Assembly (NCBI RefSeq): GCF_029023725.1
Contig: NZ_CP119075.1
Span: 4,025,501 to 4,089,500 of the forward strand
Reading direction: 5' to 3'
Source: Synoicihabitans lomoniglobus
Lineage (GTDB): Bacteria; Verrucomicrobiota; Verrucomicrobiia; Opitutales; Opitutaceae
DNA: 64,000 nt
Part shown: piece after piece, positions 42,149-52,085 of the stretch
How positions within the stretch are numbered: the first letter of the stretch is position 1
How the letters are laid out: each line of letters starts with the position of its first letter
Notes under the pieces: model-generated
The model's database searches: none
What the model was told of the DNA's origin: nothing
What the model saw: only the letters and a program-made list of their open reading frames with translations
Program-made: the position numbers and the translations under genes

Positions 42149-44503
42149 ATGTCTGTTACCACGGCCTCCGCGCCCAACCCCGACCACGTTCTTCAACTTG
42201 CCGACGAATTAGCCCTGCCCGTCGCGCAAATCGCCGCCACCGCCCAGCTCCTGGCCGAGGGCGCCACGGTGCCGTTCATCGCCCGCTATCGCAAGGAGGT
42301 CACCGGCTCTCTCGACGAGGTCGTCGTCACTTCGATCCGCGATCGGCTCGAAGCCCTGCGCTCGCTTGATGACCGACGCGCCAGCATTTTGGGCGGACTA
42401 AAGGAACGCGGCCTGCTGACCCCGGAACTCGAAAAAGCACTCCAGGCGGCCACCACGCTCACGCAGCTCGAAGACATTTACCTGCCCTTCCGCCCGAAAA
42501 AACGCACCCGCGCCACGATCGCGAAGGAACTCGGTTTGGAACCGTTGGCCGACTCGCTATGGGACCAGGATCCGTCGTTCGATCCCGCCGCCGCCGCCGC
42601 GAATTTCGTGGGCAACTCCGTCACGCACGAGACCAAAACCAACACGGTTGCCACGGTCGAAGAGGTGCTGGCCGGGGCGCGCGACATCCTCGCCGAACGT
42701 ATCAGCGACGACGCCACCGCGCGCGAAAAACTGCGCGCCATCTACCGCGAGCAAGCCACGGTATCGTCCAAGGTCATGTTTGGCAAAGAAGAGGCCGGAG
42801 CGAAATTTAAGGACTACTTCGACTGGTCAGAGCCGCTCGCCAAGGCGCCCTCCCACCGCGTGCTGGCCATGCGCCGCGGCGAAAAGGAAGGCTTCATCAT
42901 GATGCGGGTGCAACTGCCCGACGAGGCGCTCGCCTTTGCCGAGCTCGATCGACTCTATTTGAAAGGCGACGCCAGCAACGCCGCCGCACAACAGGTCCAT
43001 CTCGCCGCCGAGGACGCCGCCAAGCGTCTACTTTTTCCCGCCATGGAAACGGAGATGCGTCTCGATTCCAAGAAGCGCGCCGATGCCGACGCCATCACGG
43101 TCTTCACCGAAAATCTGCGCGAGCTCCTGCTCGCCTCACCACTCGGCCAGCGCGCCGTCATGGCGATCGATCCGGGCTTCCGCACGGGCTGCAAAACCGT
43201 GCTCCTCGATGCCCAGGGCAAACTGCTCCATCACGACGTCATTTTCCCCGATCGACACGGTATCGAAGCCGAGGAAAAGGTCCGCGGATTCGTCGAGCAC
43301 TTCAATGTGCAGGCCATCGCCATCGGCAACGGCACCGCCGGCCGCGAGACCGAAGCGTTCATTCGCGGACTCAAGCTCCCCGCCTCCGTGACGGTCGTGC
43401 TCGTCAACGAATCCGGGGCGTCGATCTACTCGGCCTCCGAGGTGGCCCGCGAGGAATTCCCCGACCACGACCTCACCGTGCGTGGTGCCGTCTCCATCGG
43501 TCGCCGCCTCATGGATCCCTTGGCGGAGCTCGTGAAACTCGACCCCAAATCCATCGGCGTCGGCCAATACCAACACGACGTCGACCAGGCCGCGCTGAAA
43601 CGCTCGCTCGACGACACCGTCGTCAGCTCGGTCAACGGCGTCGGCGTCGAACTCAACACCGCGTCCAAACAACTGCTTGCCTACGTCTCCGGCCTCAACA
43701 GCAGCACCGCCGCCGCCATCGTCGCGCGCCGCAACGATGCCGGCCCGTTCAAGACCCGCGCCGAGCTGCTCGACGTGCCGCGCCTCGGGCCCAAAGCGTT
43801 TGAGCAAGCGGCCGGCTTCCTACGCATCCGCGACAGCGTGCACCCACTCGACGCCTCGGCCGTTCACCCGGAGCGCTACGCCCTCGTCGAACGCATGGCG
43901 ACCGATCTCGGCGTGACCGTGGCGGACCTGATCGCCGATGCCAAACTGCGTCGCAGCATCAAACTCGAAACCTACGTGTCCGCCGATGTCGGCCTGCCGA
44001 CGTTGCAGGATATCGTCGCGGAACTCGCGAAACCCGGCCGCGATCCGCGCGCGGAGTTTGAAGCCTTCGCCTTCGACGAGAGCGTGAACAAACCCGAGGA
44101 TTTGAAACTCGGCATGAAGCTCCCCGGCATCGTCACCAACGTCACCGCGTTCGGTGCATTCGTGGATGTCGGTGTGCATCAGGACGGGCTCGTGCACGTC
44201 AGCCAACTCGCCGACACCTTCGTTAAAGACCCGTCCGAGCACGTGAAACCCGGCCAAAAGGTTCGTGTAACGGTCACCGACATCGATCTGCCCCGCAATC
44301 GCATCGCGCTCTCCATGCGTAGTGCGCCCGAGATCGGCGGCAAATCGGGCGGCGGCAACGGTGGCGGCAACCGCGACCGGAACGCTCCCCGCCGCGACAA
44401 TCGCGGCAGTGCCCCGCGCGACAACCGGTCAAATTCACGCGGCGGAGGCAACGCCACCCTCAACAACGACTGGTTCTCTGCTGCCCTGAACAAGAAACGC
44501 TAA
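42149..44503 (+). CDS. tex: Tex-family RNA-binding transcription accessory protein
   Basis: 784 residues. N-terminal ATAQLLAEGATVPFIARYRKE and LEDIYLPFRPKKRTRATIAKE are the Tex signature; a YqgF-like RNase H fold follows at about 336 (AIDPGFRTGCKTVLLD). Helix-hairpin-helix motifs lie near 520-560, and an S1 domain begins at about 654 (GMKLPGIVTNVTAFGAFVDVG). The last 50 residues are Gly/Asn/Arg-rich, likely an RNA-binding tail. Related to Spt6; it acts in transcription and RNA handling. Confidence 0.95.
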   Translation: MSVTTASAPNPDHVLQLADELALPVAQIAATAQLLAEGATVPFIARYRKEVTGSLDEVVVTSIRDRLEALRSLDDRRASILGGLKERGLLTPELEKALQAATTLTQLEDIYLPFRPKKRTRATIAKELGLEPLADSLWDQDPSFDPAAAAANFVGNSVTHETKTNTVATVEEVLAGARDILAERISDDATAREKLRAIYREQATVSSKVMFGKEEAGAKFKDYFDWSEPLAKAPSHRVLAMRRGEKEGFIMMRVQLPDEALAFAELDRLYLKGDASNAAAQQVHLAAEDAAKRLLFPAMETEMRLDSKKRADADAITVFTENLRELLLASPLGQRAVMAIDPGFRTGCKTVLLDAQGKLLHHDVIFPDRHGIEAEEKVRGFVEHFNVQAIAIGNGTAGRETEAFIRGLKLPASVTVVLVNESGASIYSASEVAREEFPDHDLTVRGAVSIGRRLMDPLAELVKLDPKSIGVGQYQHDVDQAALKRSLDDTVVSSVNGVGVELNTASKQLLAYVSGLNSSTAAAIVARRNDAGPFKTRAELLDVPRLGPKAFEQAAGFLRIRDSVHPLDASAVHPERYALVERMATDLGVTVADLIADAKLRRSIKLETYVSADVGLPTLQDIVAELAKPGRDPRAEFEAFAFDESVNKPEDLKLGMKLPGIVTNVTAFGAFVDVGVHQDGLVHVSQLADTFVKDPSEHVKPGQKVRVTVTDIDLPRNRIALSMRSAPEIGGKSGGGNGGGNRDRNAPRRDNRGSAPRDNRSNSRGGGNATLNNDWFSAALNKKR

Positions 44504-44592
44504 ACCTTACGGCCAATTGTGACGTTTCCGTTGCACGCAGCCGCTTCAACCCGCAATGATTGGCCTCTTCGCCAGTTATTAACCCCCATTTC

Positions 44593-44979
44593 ATGACCCA
44601 AGAAATCCCCCCAGAAGTTATCGAAGAGAAACTGATTCTCAGCGGTATCCACCTCGATCTCACCGACGCCATCAAGGCCCACGTTCGCGAAAAAGTCGCC
44701 AAACTGCTCCGTCACGAGCCCCGTATCGTCCGGGTCCGTCTCGAGATCGAATACCACCAAACCAAGTCCCATCACGGTCAATTCACGGCCAAGGGACACA
44801 TCGAGATTTCCGGTCCCGACCTGAACGCCTCCGACAACGGCGACGACGCCTACGTGGCGATCGACAAGGTCGTCAGCGAACTCGATCGCCAGATCCGCAA
44901 GCGCTCCACCGATCGCCTCAGCAAGCGCAACCACCCGCACGCGGTCGACCTCGGCGCCGACCTGCCCAAAGCGGGTTAG
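44593..44979 (+). CDS. hpf: Ribosome hibernation promoting factor, short form
   Basis: 128 residues from ATG 44593. KLILSGIHLDLTDAIKAHVREKVAKL and RLEIEYHQTKSHHGQFTAKG fit the HPF/YfiA ribosome-binding fold, which occludes the mRNA channel in stationary phase. It lacks the C-terminal dimerisation domain of long HPF. A clear terminator follows 30 bases after the stop. Probably induced on starvation, by analogy. Confidence 0.9.
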   Translation: MTQEIPPEVIEEKLILSGIHLDLTDAIKAHVREKVAKLLRHEPRIVRVRLEIEYHQTKSHHGQFTAKGHIEISGPDLNASDNGDDAYVAIDKVVSELDRQIRKRSTDRLSKRNHPHAVDLGADLPKAG

Positions 44980-45009
44980 ATTCCGCCCCTTTCGCTCGAA
45001 AATTCATCC

Positions 45010-45038
45010 AACCCGCTCGATATCGGAGCGGGTTTTTT
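45010..45038 (+). terminator. Intrinsic terminator of hpf
   Basis: Arms AACCCGCTC (45010-45018) and GAGCGGGTT (45026-45034), loop of seven bases, T run to 45038. Confidence 0.92.
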
Positions 45039-45108
45039 CGTGTTCGATCGCAACAGCATCAGATTTTCGCTTTCGTCGGACCCGATAGCGACCAAGCGTA
45101 AGCGCCCT

Positions 45109-45810
45109 ATGATCAAGACCATTGGGTTCGATGCCGACGACACACTGTGGCACAATGAGACGCTCTTTGTCGCGACGCATGAGAAACTCTGCGAATTGCT
45201 GGGCCGCTATCATGACCGCGTTCAGGTCGACGACGCCCTCAACGCCACGGAACGGCGCAATCTCGCGCGCTACGGCTACGGCATCAAGAGCTTCACCCTC
45301 TCCGCCATCGAAACCGCGATCGATTTGAGCGGCGGGCAGGCCTCGGCCACCGAGATTCGCGAAATCATTAGTTTGGCGCATGACATGCTGGACCATCCGG
45401 TCGAAATCCTCGACGGCGTGCCCGAAACGGTGGCGCAGATCGCCGCATCGCAACGCTTCAATCTCATTGTCATCACCAAGGGCGACCTCCGTGACCAATC
45501 CCGCAAATTCAGCCTGTCCCAACTCGACCCGCACTTCACCGACCTTGAAGTCGTCACCGAAAAAGACCCCGCCACCTACGAGCGTCTCCTGCGCCGTCAT
45601 GGCATCGCTCGCGACGAATTCCTGATGGTGGGCAACTCCATCAAGAGCGATATTCTACCCGTGCTCGATATCGGCGCTCACGCCGCTCATGTGCCGTATC
45701 CGCATACGTGGGTCCTCGACCGGGCGGACCGCGATCCCGAGGGCGAACGGTTCCACGCTTTGGACGCCATTACCGATCTGCCCGCGTTACTCGATCGACT
45801 GACCCGCTGA
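45109..45810 (+). CDS. HAD-superfamily hydrolase
   Basis: 233 residues from ATG 45109. Motif I GFDADDTLW (Asp8 nucleophile, Asp10), motif II VITKGD, motif III and IV in TEKDPATYERLL and MVGNSIKSDILP. A helical cap lies between motifs I and II. It should act on a phosphorylated small molecule; the substrate is unknown. It lies between hpf and glgA, in the same direction. Confidence 0.87.
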   Translation: MIKTIGFDADDTLWHNETLFVATHEKLCELLGRYHDRVQVDDALNATERRNLARYGYGIKSFTLSAIETAIDLSGGQASATEIREIISLAHDMLDHPVEILDGVPETVAQIAASQRFNLIVITKGDLRDQSRKFSLSQLDPHFTDLEVVTEKDPATYERLLRRHGIARDEFLMVGNSIKSDILPVLDIGAHAAHVPYPHTWVLDRADRDPEGERFHALDAITDLPALLDRLTR

Positions 45811-45862
45811 CCGCTCCTGCCCGACATCTCTCGTTATCCGTTCTACGCTCCCTCTCCCCGCT

Positions 45863-47335
45863 GTGCCTGCGTTAAAAATACTCTTCGTTTCTCCGGAAGT
45901 TGAGCCCTTCGTCAAAGTTGGCGGGCTCGCCGACATGGTGGGTTCGCTGCCCAAGGATCTCGCCAAACTCGGCCACGATGTGCGCGTCGTATGCCCGGCC
46001 TACGCGAGCATGAAGCTCGACGGCAATATCGTGGCCCGCGACGAACCCCTCGGCGTCGATGTCGGCGCGGGCGCGCATTGGGGCCGCACCTGGACGACCC
46101 ACCTGCCGGGCTCGCAGGTGCCGCTATACGCCTTGGAGCACGACCAGTTCTTCGGCCGGCCGGAAGTCTATGCCGGGCCGTGGGGCGACCATCCCGACAA
46201 CGATCTGCGCTTCATTTTCCTTTGTCGGGGAGCGCTGACGCTGTGCCAGCAACTGGACTGGATCCCCGACGTTATCCACTGCCACGACTGGACCACCGGC
46301 TTCATTCCCCTATTGCTCAATACGACGTTGCGCGACACTCCCATCGGCCGGGCCGCGACAGTGTTCACCATCCATAACCTGGAGCACCAAGGTTACTGCG
46401 ACCGGCGGGCCCTCGACTTCGCCCACGTGCCGGTGGCCGAGTTTCGCGCCGACAGCACCGAGTCGCACGGCAAGGTCAATATGATGAAAGCGGGGCTCTA
46501 CCACAGCACCAAGATCACCACCGTCAGCCCGACCTACGCTGAAGAAATCAAGACTGCGGCGGGAGGTTTCGGCCTGGATCACGTGCTGCGTTTTCGGGCC
46601 GCCGACCTGTTGGGCATCGTCAACGGCATTGACGAATCGACGTGGAATCCCGCCACCGACAAGGCGCTGCCATTTAACTACACCTCGGCAAACTTCGGCG
46701 GTAAATCCACCTGCAAAGCCGCGTTGCAAAAACAACTCGGGTTGGAGATCGACCCGCATATCGCGTTGTTCGGGGTCGTGTCGCGCTTTGCCACGCAGAA
46801 GGGGCTCGACCTCTTGGCGGAAGCATTGCCCTACGTGCTCGACCGCATGCACGTGCAGTTTGCCGTGCTCGGCAGCGGCGACGGCGCTCTCGAAACGACA
46901 TTCCGCGAGCTGGCGGAAAAATTCTCCGGACGGCTCGGCCTGCACGTCGGTTTCAACGGCAAGCTCGCGCGCTTGATTCAAGCCGGCAGCGATTTTTTCG
47001 TCATGCCCAGTCGCGCCGAACCTTGCGGTCTCACTCAACTCTACGCCATGCGCTACGGCACTCCGCCCATCGTGCGGGCCACGGGCGGGTTGGTCGACAC
47101 CGTGGAACAATTCGTCGAGGACACCGGCGAAGGCACCGGATTCAAGTTTCAGGACGCCACCGCGCCGGCGCTCTACAACACTATCGGCTGGGCCAACGCC
47201 ACCTACTACGACCGCCCCGACGAATACCGCCAGTTACGACGCAATGGCATGGCCCGCGATTTCAGCTGGCGGACTTCCGCCGCCAGCTATGTCAACGCCT
47301 ACGAATGGGCGATCGCCGCCCGTCGTCCAGACTAG
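45863..47335 (+). CDS. glgA: Glycogen synthase (ADP-glucose, GT5)
   Basis: 490 residues from a GTG start. KVGGLADMVGSLPKDL (18-33) is the ADP-glucose binding loop; IPDVIHCHDWTTGFIPLLL, VFTIHNLEHQGYCDR and MPSRAEPCGLTQLYAMRYGTPP complete the GT5 set. It extends alpha-1,4-glucan chains. No other glg genes are adjacent. Confidence 0.95.
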   Translation: MPALKILFVSPEVEPFVKVGGLADMVGSLPKDLAKLGHDVRVVCPAYASMKLDGNIVARDEPLGVDVGAGAHWGRTWTTHLPGSQVPLYALEHDQFFGRPEVYAGPWGDHPDNDLRFIFLCRGALTLCQQLDWIPDVIHCHDWTTGFIPLLLNTTLRDTPIGRAATVFTIHNLEHQGYCDRRALDFAHVPVAEFRADSTESHGKVNMMKAGLYHSTKITTVSPTYAEEIKTAAGGFGLDHVLRFRAADLLGIVNGIDESTWNPATDKALPFNYTSANFGGKSTCKAALQKQLGLEIDPHIALFGVVSRFATQKGLDLLAEALPYVLDRMHVQFAVLGSGDGALETTFRELAEKFSGRLGLHVGFNGKLARLIQAGSDFFVMPSRAEPCGLTQLYAMRYGTPPIVRATGGLVDTVEQFVEDTGEGTGFKFQDATAPALYNTIGWANATYYDRPDEYRQLRRNGMARDFSWRTSAASYVNAYEWAIAARRPD

Positions 47336-47369
47336 CATCAAGCGTGTTCCGAATCTATTTCACCTCCGC

Positions 47370-48449
47370 ATGCCCTCACCCCATCACGACGAATCACAGC
47401 TCCAATGCTTCTTGCGACTGCTCCTGGTCGTGGGAGGAGCCATCGTGGTGTCCCAGATTTTTTTCGCTCCCAGGCTCTGGTTGATGACGGGATATTTTCC
47501 CGGCTCGTTTCAATGGGATCGGGCCCAAACGTTTCTGCTCCAATGCGAACAGCCGTTTAGAACCGATATCGAGCCCGCGATGCGATGGAGACTAGCGGCC
47601 CCCCTGATCGCCCACACGCTTGGTCTGCGCAATACCGCCGCGTTCATCATTCCTTGGGCCGGTGTCGTTCTACTGCTGGGTTATATCGCGCGATTGTTGA
47701 TGCAGCGCACGACTGATTGGGCGGTGATTTTCGCGGGCACGCTCACCGTCGCGACCACATCTGCCGTCCTCGTCCCCATACACTGGCTGGGCATGAATGA
47801 CGCTTGGGTTTGGCTCGGCCTTCTCGTCATCAGCTTTTCGCCTCACCGAACGGCGCTCGCCGTGGTCGTGCTAACGATCCCGTGGGTCGACGAACGCTTT
47901 TTGATCGGACTCCCCTTGGCGCTGACCGTGCGATTTCTCCACCAGCAGAATCTCCTGCGGCTGAGTGACGCTTGGCTGGCCCTGCTCCTGATGATCTATC
48001 CGATCATTCGCATCGCGTTCGGGGGCAATCCGTTGACTGGAGAAGTGGAGCAATCGTTTTTGCAAGAAAACCTCCGGGCCTGCATTCCGCGCATCGGCTT
48101 AGCGCCCTTGGCTTGGTGGATGGGGCTTCGGGCCGCTTGGATACCCATCGGGGTGGCCTTTTGGTATGCGAATCCGCGTCATCGTTTGAGGATGGGAAGC
48201 GTTTTCCTGGCCACCGCCGGGATCTCCTTCGTGCTGGCATCCGACATGAGTCGCTCCTCCGCCATCGTTCTACCGGTGATTCTATGGGGGGTAATCAAAT
48301 TGATCGAAGCTCCCTTGGATTCAGCCCGACGCTGGATGATCGGCATGGCCGTATTGAGCGTTTTGCTACCCGCGATGCACGTCGTCGCGCTCAAGCTCGA
48401 TCCCATTGAAAATTTGGGTATCGAACTGATTCGACTCTGGCGATCCTAG
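47370..48449 (+). CDS. Polytopic membrane protein, unknown function
   Basis: 359 residues from ATG 47370. About nine hydrophobic segments, for example LLLVVGGAIVVSQIFF, AAFIIPWAGVVLLLGYIARLL, WAVIFAGTLTVATTSAVL and WMIGMAVLSVLLPAMHVVAL. A periplasmic loop after segment one has YFPGSFQWDRAQTFLLQCEQPFR, and VDERFL lies after the fifth segment. The layout resembles membrane glycosyltransferase-type proteins, but no motif proves it. It lies 34 bases after glgA. Confidence 0.6.
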   Translation: MPSPHHDESQLQCFLRLLLVVGGAIVVSQIFFAPRLWLMTGYFPGSFQWDRAQTFLLQCEQPFRTDIEPAMRWRLAAPLIAHTLGLRNTAAFIIPWAGVVLLLGYIARLLMQRTTDWAVIFAGTLTVATTSAVLVPIHWLGMNDAWVWLGLLVISFSPHRTALAVVVLTIPWVDERFLIGLPLALTVRFLHQQNLLRLSDAWLALLLMIYPIIRIAFGGNPLTGEVEQSFLQENLRACIPRIGLAPLAWWMGLRAAWIPIGVAFWYANPRHRLRMGSVFLATAGISFVLASDMSRSSAIVLPVILWGVIKLIEAPLDSARRWMIGMAVLSVLLPAMHVVALKLDPIENLGIELIRLWRS

Positions 48450-48516
48450 CACACGAAATGCACGTTTACGAGCGGCGCTCGAACCGTAGCGAGGGAGAAT
48501 TTGAGGAAGTTTTCGA

Positions 48517-48777
48517 TCAGCCGCCCGCCGCGCCAGCCGGAGCTTCGGCTTGATTAGGGACTTCGTGCGTCTCCAGACTAGAACCGGTGCTCACGCCGGT
48601 GGTGCCGCCGTCATATTTTTCACCTTTTTTCACCTTAATGCGCATGTTGCTGCCGGTGACTTTGATGTATTCGTATTCGGTGTTGTCGTCCTTTTTGGCA
48701 TCGGTGGAGGCACACCCGACGAGAAAACCAACCGCGAGCACAGGAACAATCAGCGAGCGAAGTAGTCGTTTTTGCAT
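48517..48777 (-). CDS. Small lipoprotein, unknown function
   Basis: 86 residues from ATG 48777. LIVPVLAVGFLVGC is a lipoprotein signal with the acylated Cys at 22. The mature 64 residues are polar (KKDDNTEYEYIKVTGSNM, then IKVKKGEKYDGGTTG) and end in a low-complexity Ala/Gly stretch. A SNMRIKVKKGE-type segment may form a short beta-hairpin. No family recognised. Confidence 0.65.
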   Translation of the reverse strand: MQKRLLRSLIVPVLAVGFLVGCASTDAKKDDNTEYEYIKVTGSNMRIKVKKGEKYDGGTTGVSTGSSLETHEVPNQAEAPAGAAGG

Positions 48778-48882
48778 TGGGCAAAATGACGCAAATTTTG
48801 CGCCAACCGGCAAGATGAAGCTGAACAAGTTCGACCGGTTCCACCATGGGGTCGGTTCGACCGCGTCACCGACGCCGTCCCC

Positions 48883-49635
48883 TCAACGGTAAGGCTGGTT
48901 GAGCTCCACCGGAGTTTTGGCGTTCTTTCGCGCCCGCATCCGCAAGTTCAACATCTCCACGCCAAACGAGAACGCCATGGCGAAATAGATGTAACCTTTG
49001 GGGATGTGATGCCCCATGCTTTCGCCGATCAACATCACCCCGATGAGAATCAAAAAGCTCAATGCCAACATTTTAAGCGTCGGGTGCCGATTGACAAAGT
49101 CGCTGATCGACTTGGCCGACCACAGCATGATTCCGATCGCGATGATGACCGCCGCGACCATCACGCCCAGCACGTCCGCCATACCGACCGCGGTGATGAC
49201 CGAGTCCAACGAGAACACGATATCCAACACCAGGATCTGCCCCACCACCGCCCCAAACGTGGCCGTGCCCAGATTGGCGGTGGCGTGACCATCGGCACCT
49301 TCGAGCTTCTCGTGTATCTCCATCACACTCTTCCCGACCAAAAAAAGCCCCCCGATGAGCAGGATCAAATCCTTCCCCGATACCCCGTTGCCCAACACCG
49401 GCATCACAAACAAGGGGGTCGTGAGCTTCATGAGCCAGGAAATGCTCATGAGCAGGAGGATCCGCGTCACCAACGCCAGCATCAGGCCGGTCTTGCGTGC
49501 CCGGTCCTGCTGCTCCGCCGGCAACTTGCCCGCGAGGATCGAAATGAAGATAATGTTATCGATCCCGAGCACCACCTCCAACGCCGTGAGGGTGAACAGG
49601 GAAATCCAAATCTGCGGGTCAGCGATCCACTCCAT
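48883..49635 (-). CDS. TerC-family integral membrane protein
   Basis: 250 residues from ATG 49635. [24 protein letters not shown] and [21 protein letters not shown] are the paired TerC motifs, each with an Asp in the membrane, and a third set ([25 protein letters not shown]) closes the fold. TerC proteins are linked to metal ion handling, especially manganese export, and to tellurite resistance. It lies 47 bases downstream of the AEC transporter gene stop, same strand. Confidence 0.9.
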   Translation of the reverse strand: MEWIADPQIWISLFTLTALEVVLGIDNIIFISILAGKLPAEQQDRARKTGLMLALVTRILLLMSISWLMKLTTPLFVMPVLGNGVSGKDLILLIGGLFLVGKSVMEIHEKLEGADGHATANLGTATFGAVVGQILVLDIVFSLDSVITAVGMADVLGVMVAAVIIAIGIMLWSAKSISDFVNRHPTLKMLALSFLILIGVMLIGESMGHHIPKGYIYFAMAFSFGVEMLNLRMRARKNAKTPVELNQPYR

Positions 49636-49682
49636 GCCTTCGCATCTCAATCCGCATTCGCCAATCCGCAACCTGCAATTTC

Positions 49683-50627
49683 CTACATCACCCAGGAAAG
49701 CCCCAGTCGTAACCACAGGGGAATCGCCACGAGCCCCACCGCCGTGGTGCCCAGCACCACCTGCACGGCGGTGAGCGGCTGGCCCCCATAGTGCTTGGCG
49801 ATGAGGATCGGGATGATGCCCGCCGGCATGGCCGCCTCGACAATCATGACCCGTTTCATCTCCGGGCTGATCGGCAGCACTTTGGCCACCACCAAAAACA
49901 CCGCCGGGAACAATCCCAGACGCAACGCGCACGCCATGGGAGTGATCCGTCGCGAAAACAGCTGCGACGGCTTGGTGAGGTATTCCGCCAACGTCGCGCC
50001 GATCGCAATCAACCCCATCGGAATCGCACAGGCGCCCGCCGTGCTGATCACCCGGTCGGCCACGGTCGGCATCACTTCGTCCAACCCGACCACATTGCCC
50101 ACTGTCGCCAGCAACAAGGCGATCACCGGTCCACTGATCAACCGTCGCCACCCGTCGCGTAAGGAAACCCCGGATACGACCAGCACCCCGACCGTCCACA
50201 CGGCCGCCTCGCACCCCACGTTGTGCACGAGCAGCACACCGATACTGTCGGGTCCGAACAGCTCCTCCATCAACGGAATCGGAATGTAGCCGTAATTATA
50301 AATACCCGCCGCGAACGCAAACGTCCGCAGCCCCTGCCCTTTCTCGAAGCCGAGCCTCCGCCCGATCCAGAGCGCGGCGAGAATGCCAAACGCCATGGTG
50401 ACAAAGCCAATCAACGGCGGCCAATACACATTGCGTGGATCGCTCAACGCCGGGTTGCCCAGCACGGCCCGAAAAATCAGCGCCGGGTAGAGCACATTGA
50501 CCACGAGCTTCATGAGGCTCACGTCGGCCGCCGGCGTCAGCCAGCCCGCAAAGCGCGCCCCCGAACCAATCGCGATCATCGCGAACACCGGCAGGATCAA
50601 CCCCAACAGCTCAAAGTAAGTAGGCAC
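49683..50627 (-). CDS. AEC-family (auxin efflux carrier-like) transporter
   Basis: 314 residues with about ten membrane segments. [32 protein letters not shown] (first discontinuous helix), [21 protein letters not shown] and [21 protein letters not shown] match the family. AEC members move small organic acids or amino acids; the substrate is not predicted. Likely co-transcribed with TerC. Confidence 0.87.
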   Translation of the reverse strand: MPTYFELLGLILPVFAMIAIGSGARFAGWLTPAADVSLMKLVVNVLYPALIFRAVLGNPALSDPRNVYWPPLIGFVTMAFGILAALWIGRRLGFEKGQGLRTFAFAAGIYNYGYIPIPLMEELFGPDSIGVLLVHNVGCEAAVWTVGVLVVSGVSLRDGWRRLISGPVIALLLATVGNVVGLDEVMPTVADRVISTAGACAIPMGLIAIGATLAEYLTKPSQLFSRRITPMACALRLGLFPAVFLVVAKVLPISPEMKRVMIVEAAMPAGIIPILIAKHYGGQPLTAVQVVLGTTAVGLVAIPLWLRLGLSWVM

Positions 50628-50691
50628 GGACGACAGGGTGAACGGTGAGTCGGGAAAAATGAAAGCCAGAATCCGCCCGCCGCGGCGGGAG

Positions 50692-50716
50692 AAGTGTAAC
50701 CATTATGGTTACACTT
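50692..50716. repeat. 25-base palindrome (family C), copy 2, supplying a stop codon
   Basis: Arms AAGTGTAACCAT and ATGGTTACACTT around a central T. On the minus strand GTG-TAA within the palindrome forms the last codon and stop of the HI0933-type gene (stop at 50709-50711). Confidence 0.9.
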
Positions 50717-51944
50717 CCCCGGCGGCGGCCGATCCGGCGATGTGGCCCGTGGTCCACGCCGACTGGAAATTAAACCCGCCGGTGATCCCATCGATATCGA
50801 GCACCTCCCCGGCGAAATAGAGTCCGGCCTGCTTCCGGCTTTCCAAGGTTTTGAAATCGACTTCGCGCAGTCGCACGCCGCCGCAGGTGACAAATTCCTC
50901 CTTGTTCATGCTCTTGCCCGTAACGGCAAACTCGGTGGCCGCCACCGCCCGCACGAGGGCGTTCAGGCCCACCTTGGAGAGCGTCACCCAGGTCGTGGTG
51001 GGGTCGACTTGCGCCGTTTGCAGCAGACGTTCCCAAAGCCGTCCCGGCAACCCGATCGGGTTGGCGTTGGACACCTGTTTGCGCCCCAGCGACTGCCGCC
51101 CCGCCGCGAGCTGCGCCCGCACTTTCTCTTCGTTGGATTCGCCGCTCCATGCGATGCGCACCGTGAACCGATAGTCGCACGCGGCGAATTCCCGCGCCCC
51201 CCACGCCGACAATCTCAAGATGGCGGGACCACTGAGCCCCCAGTGTGTGATAAGCACCGGCCCCACTTGTTTGAGTTTCGTGCCCGGCACCTTCGCCTCG
51301 GCATCGGGCACCGCCAACCCCTCCAGACCACGCAGCAACGGATCCTCAATTTGAAAGGTAAACAACGAAGGCACCGGCGGCTCGATGGTGTGACCAAACG
51401 CGGTCGCGATGGCATGCCCGCCCGAACCGCGATTCCCGCCGGTGGCTACGATCAACCGATCGAAGCGCTCGATACTGCCGTCGCCGAGGGTCAGTTGAAA
51501 TCCATCGCCGTCCTCCAAATGGACCACCTCACGCACCGGCGTGCGCAGCCGCACCCCGATGGCTTTGTCGGCCGCCGTCTGCCGCAAGCAATCGATGATC
51601 GTGCCGGAATCGTCGGTGATGGGGAACATGCGGCCATCGCCTTCGGTTTTGAGTTCGACGCCTCGCTCCGCGAACCACGCGACGGTTTGAGTCGGCCCGA
51701 ATCGATGCAGCGGACCGATCAACTCGCGCGCGCCCCGAGGGTAGCGTTTGACCAGTTCCCGCGGGTCGAAACAGGCGTGGGTGACGTTGCAACGCCCTCC
51801 TCCCGAAATACGCACCTTGGCCAACACGTAGGCCGTGGCCTCCAAAATCATCACGCGCGCGTTCGGGTTGACCTCCGCCGCCCGAATGGCGGCAAAGAAA
51901 CCCGCCGCGCCACCACCCACGACCGCAATACGCAAGGAACTCAT
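50709..51944 (-). CDS. HI0933-family NAD(P)/FAD-dependent oxidoreductase
   Basis: 411 residues. N-terminal FAD motif AVVGGGAAGFFAAIRAAE; KVRISGGGRCNVTHACFDP is the HI0933 signature; LIVATGGNRGSGGHAIA follows, and the C-terminus has GGVRLREVDFKTLESR and GLYFAGEVLDIDGITGGFN. The biochemical role of the family is poorly defined. Its stop codon and final Val codon lie in the family C palindrome, so the natural C-terminus may have been altered by it. Confidence 0.9.
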   Translation of the reverse strand: MSSLRIAVVGGGAAGFFAAIRAAEVNPNARVMILEATAYVLAKVRISGGGRCNVTHACFDPRELVKRYPRGARELIGPLHRFGPTQTVAWFAERGVELKTEGDGRMFPITDDSGTIIDCLRQTAADKAIGVRLRTPVREVVHLEDGDGFQLTLGDGSIERFDRLIVATGGNRGSGGHAIATAFGHTIEPPVPSLFTFQIEDPLLRGLEGLAVPDAEAKVPGTKLKQVGPVLITHWGLSGPAILRLSAWGAREFAACDYRFTVRIAWSGESNEEKVRAQLAAGRQSLGRKQVSNANPIGLPGRLWERLLQTAQVDPTTTWVTLSKVGLNALVRAVAATEFAVTGKSMNKEEFVTCGGVRLREVDFKTLESRKQAGLYFAGEVLDIDGITGGFNFQSAWTTGHIAGSAAAGEV

Positions 51945-52013
51945 TGGCGATCACGCATGCACGGATGATGGCCGGGTGACAATGCGCACCTTGGCCGGGC
52001 CGGAAATTTGGCC

Positions 52014-52050
52014 AAAAAAAAAAAGGCCGTCGCCCCGAGGGACGACGGCC
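52014..52050 (-). terminator. Intrinsic terminator of the three-repeat secreted protein gene
   Basis: Arms GGCCGTCG (52025-52032) and CGACGGCC (52043-52050), ten-base loop, and eleven T on the minus strand (52014-52024). It lies 36 bases after the stop. Confidence 0.9.
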
Positions 52051-52085
52051 GAAAGCAATACGAGTTGCGGTTATTTATCCTGCGA

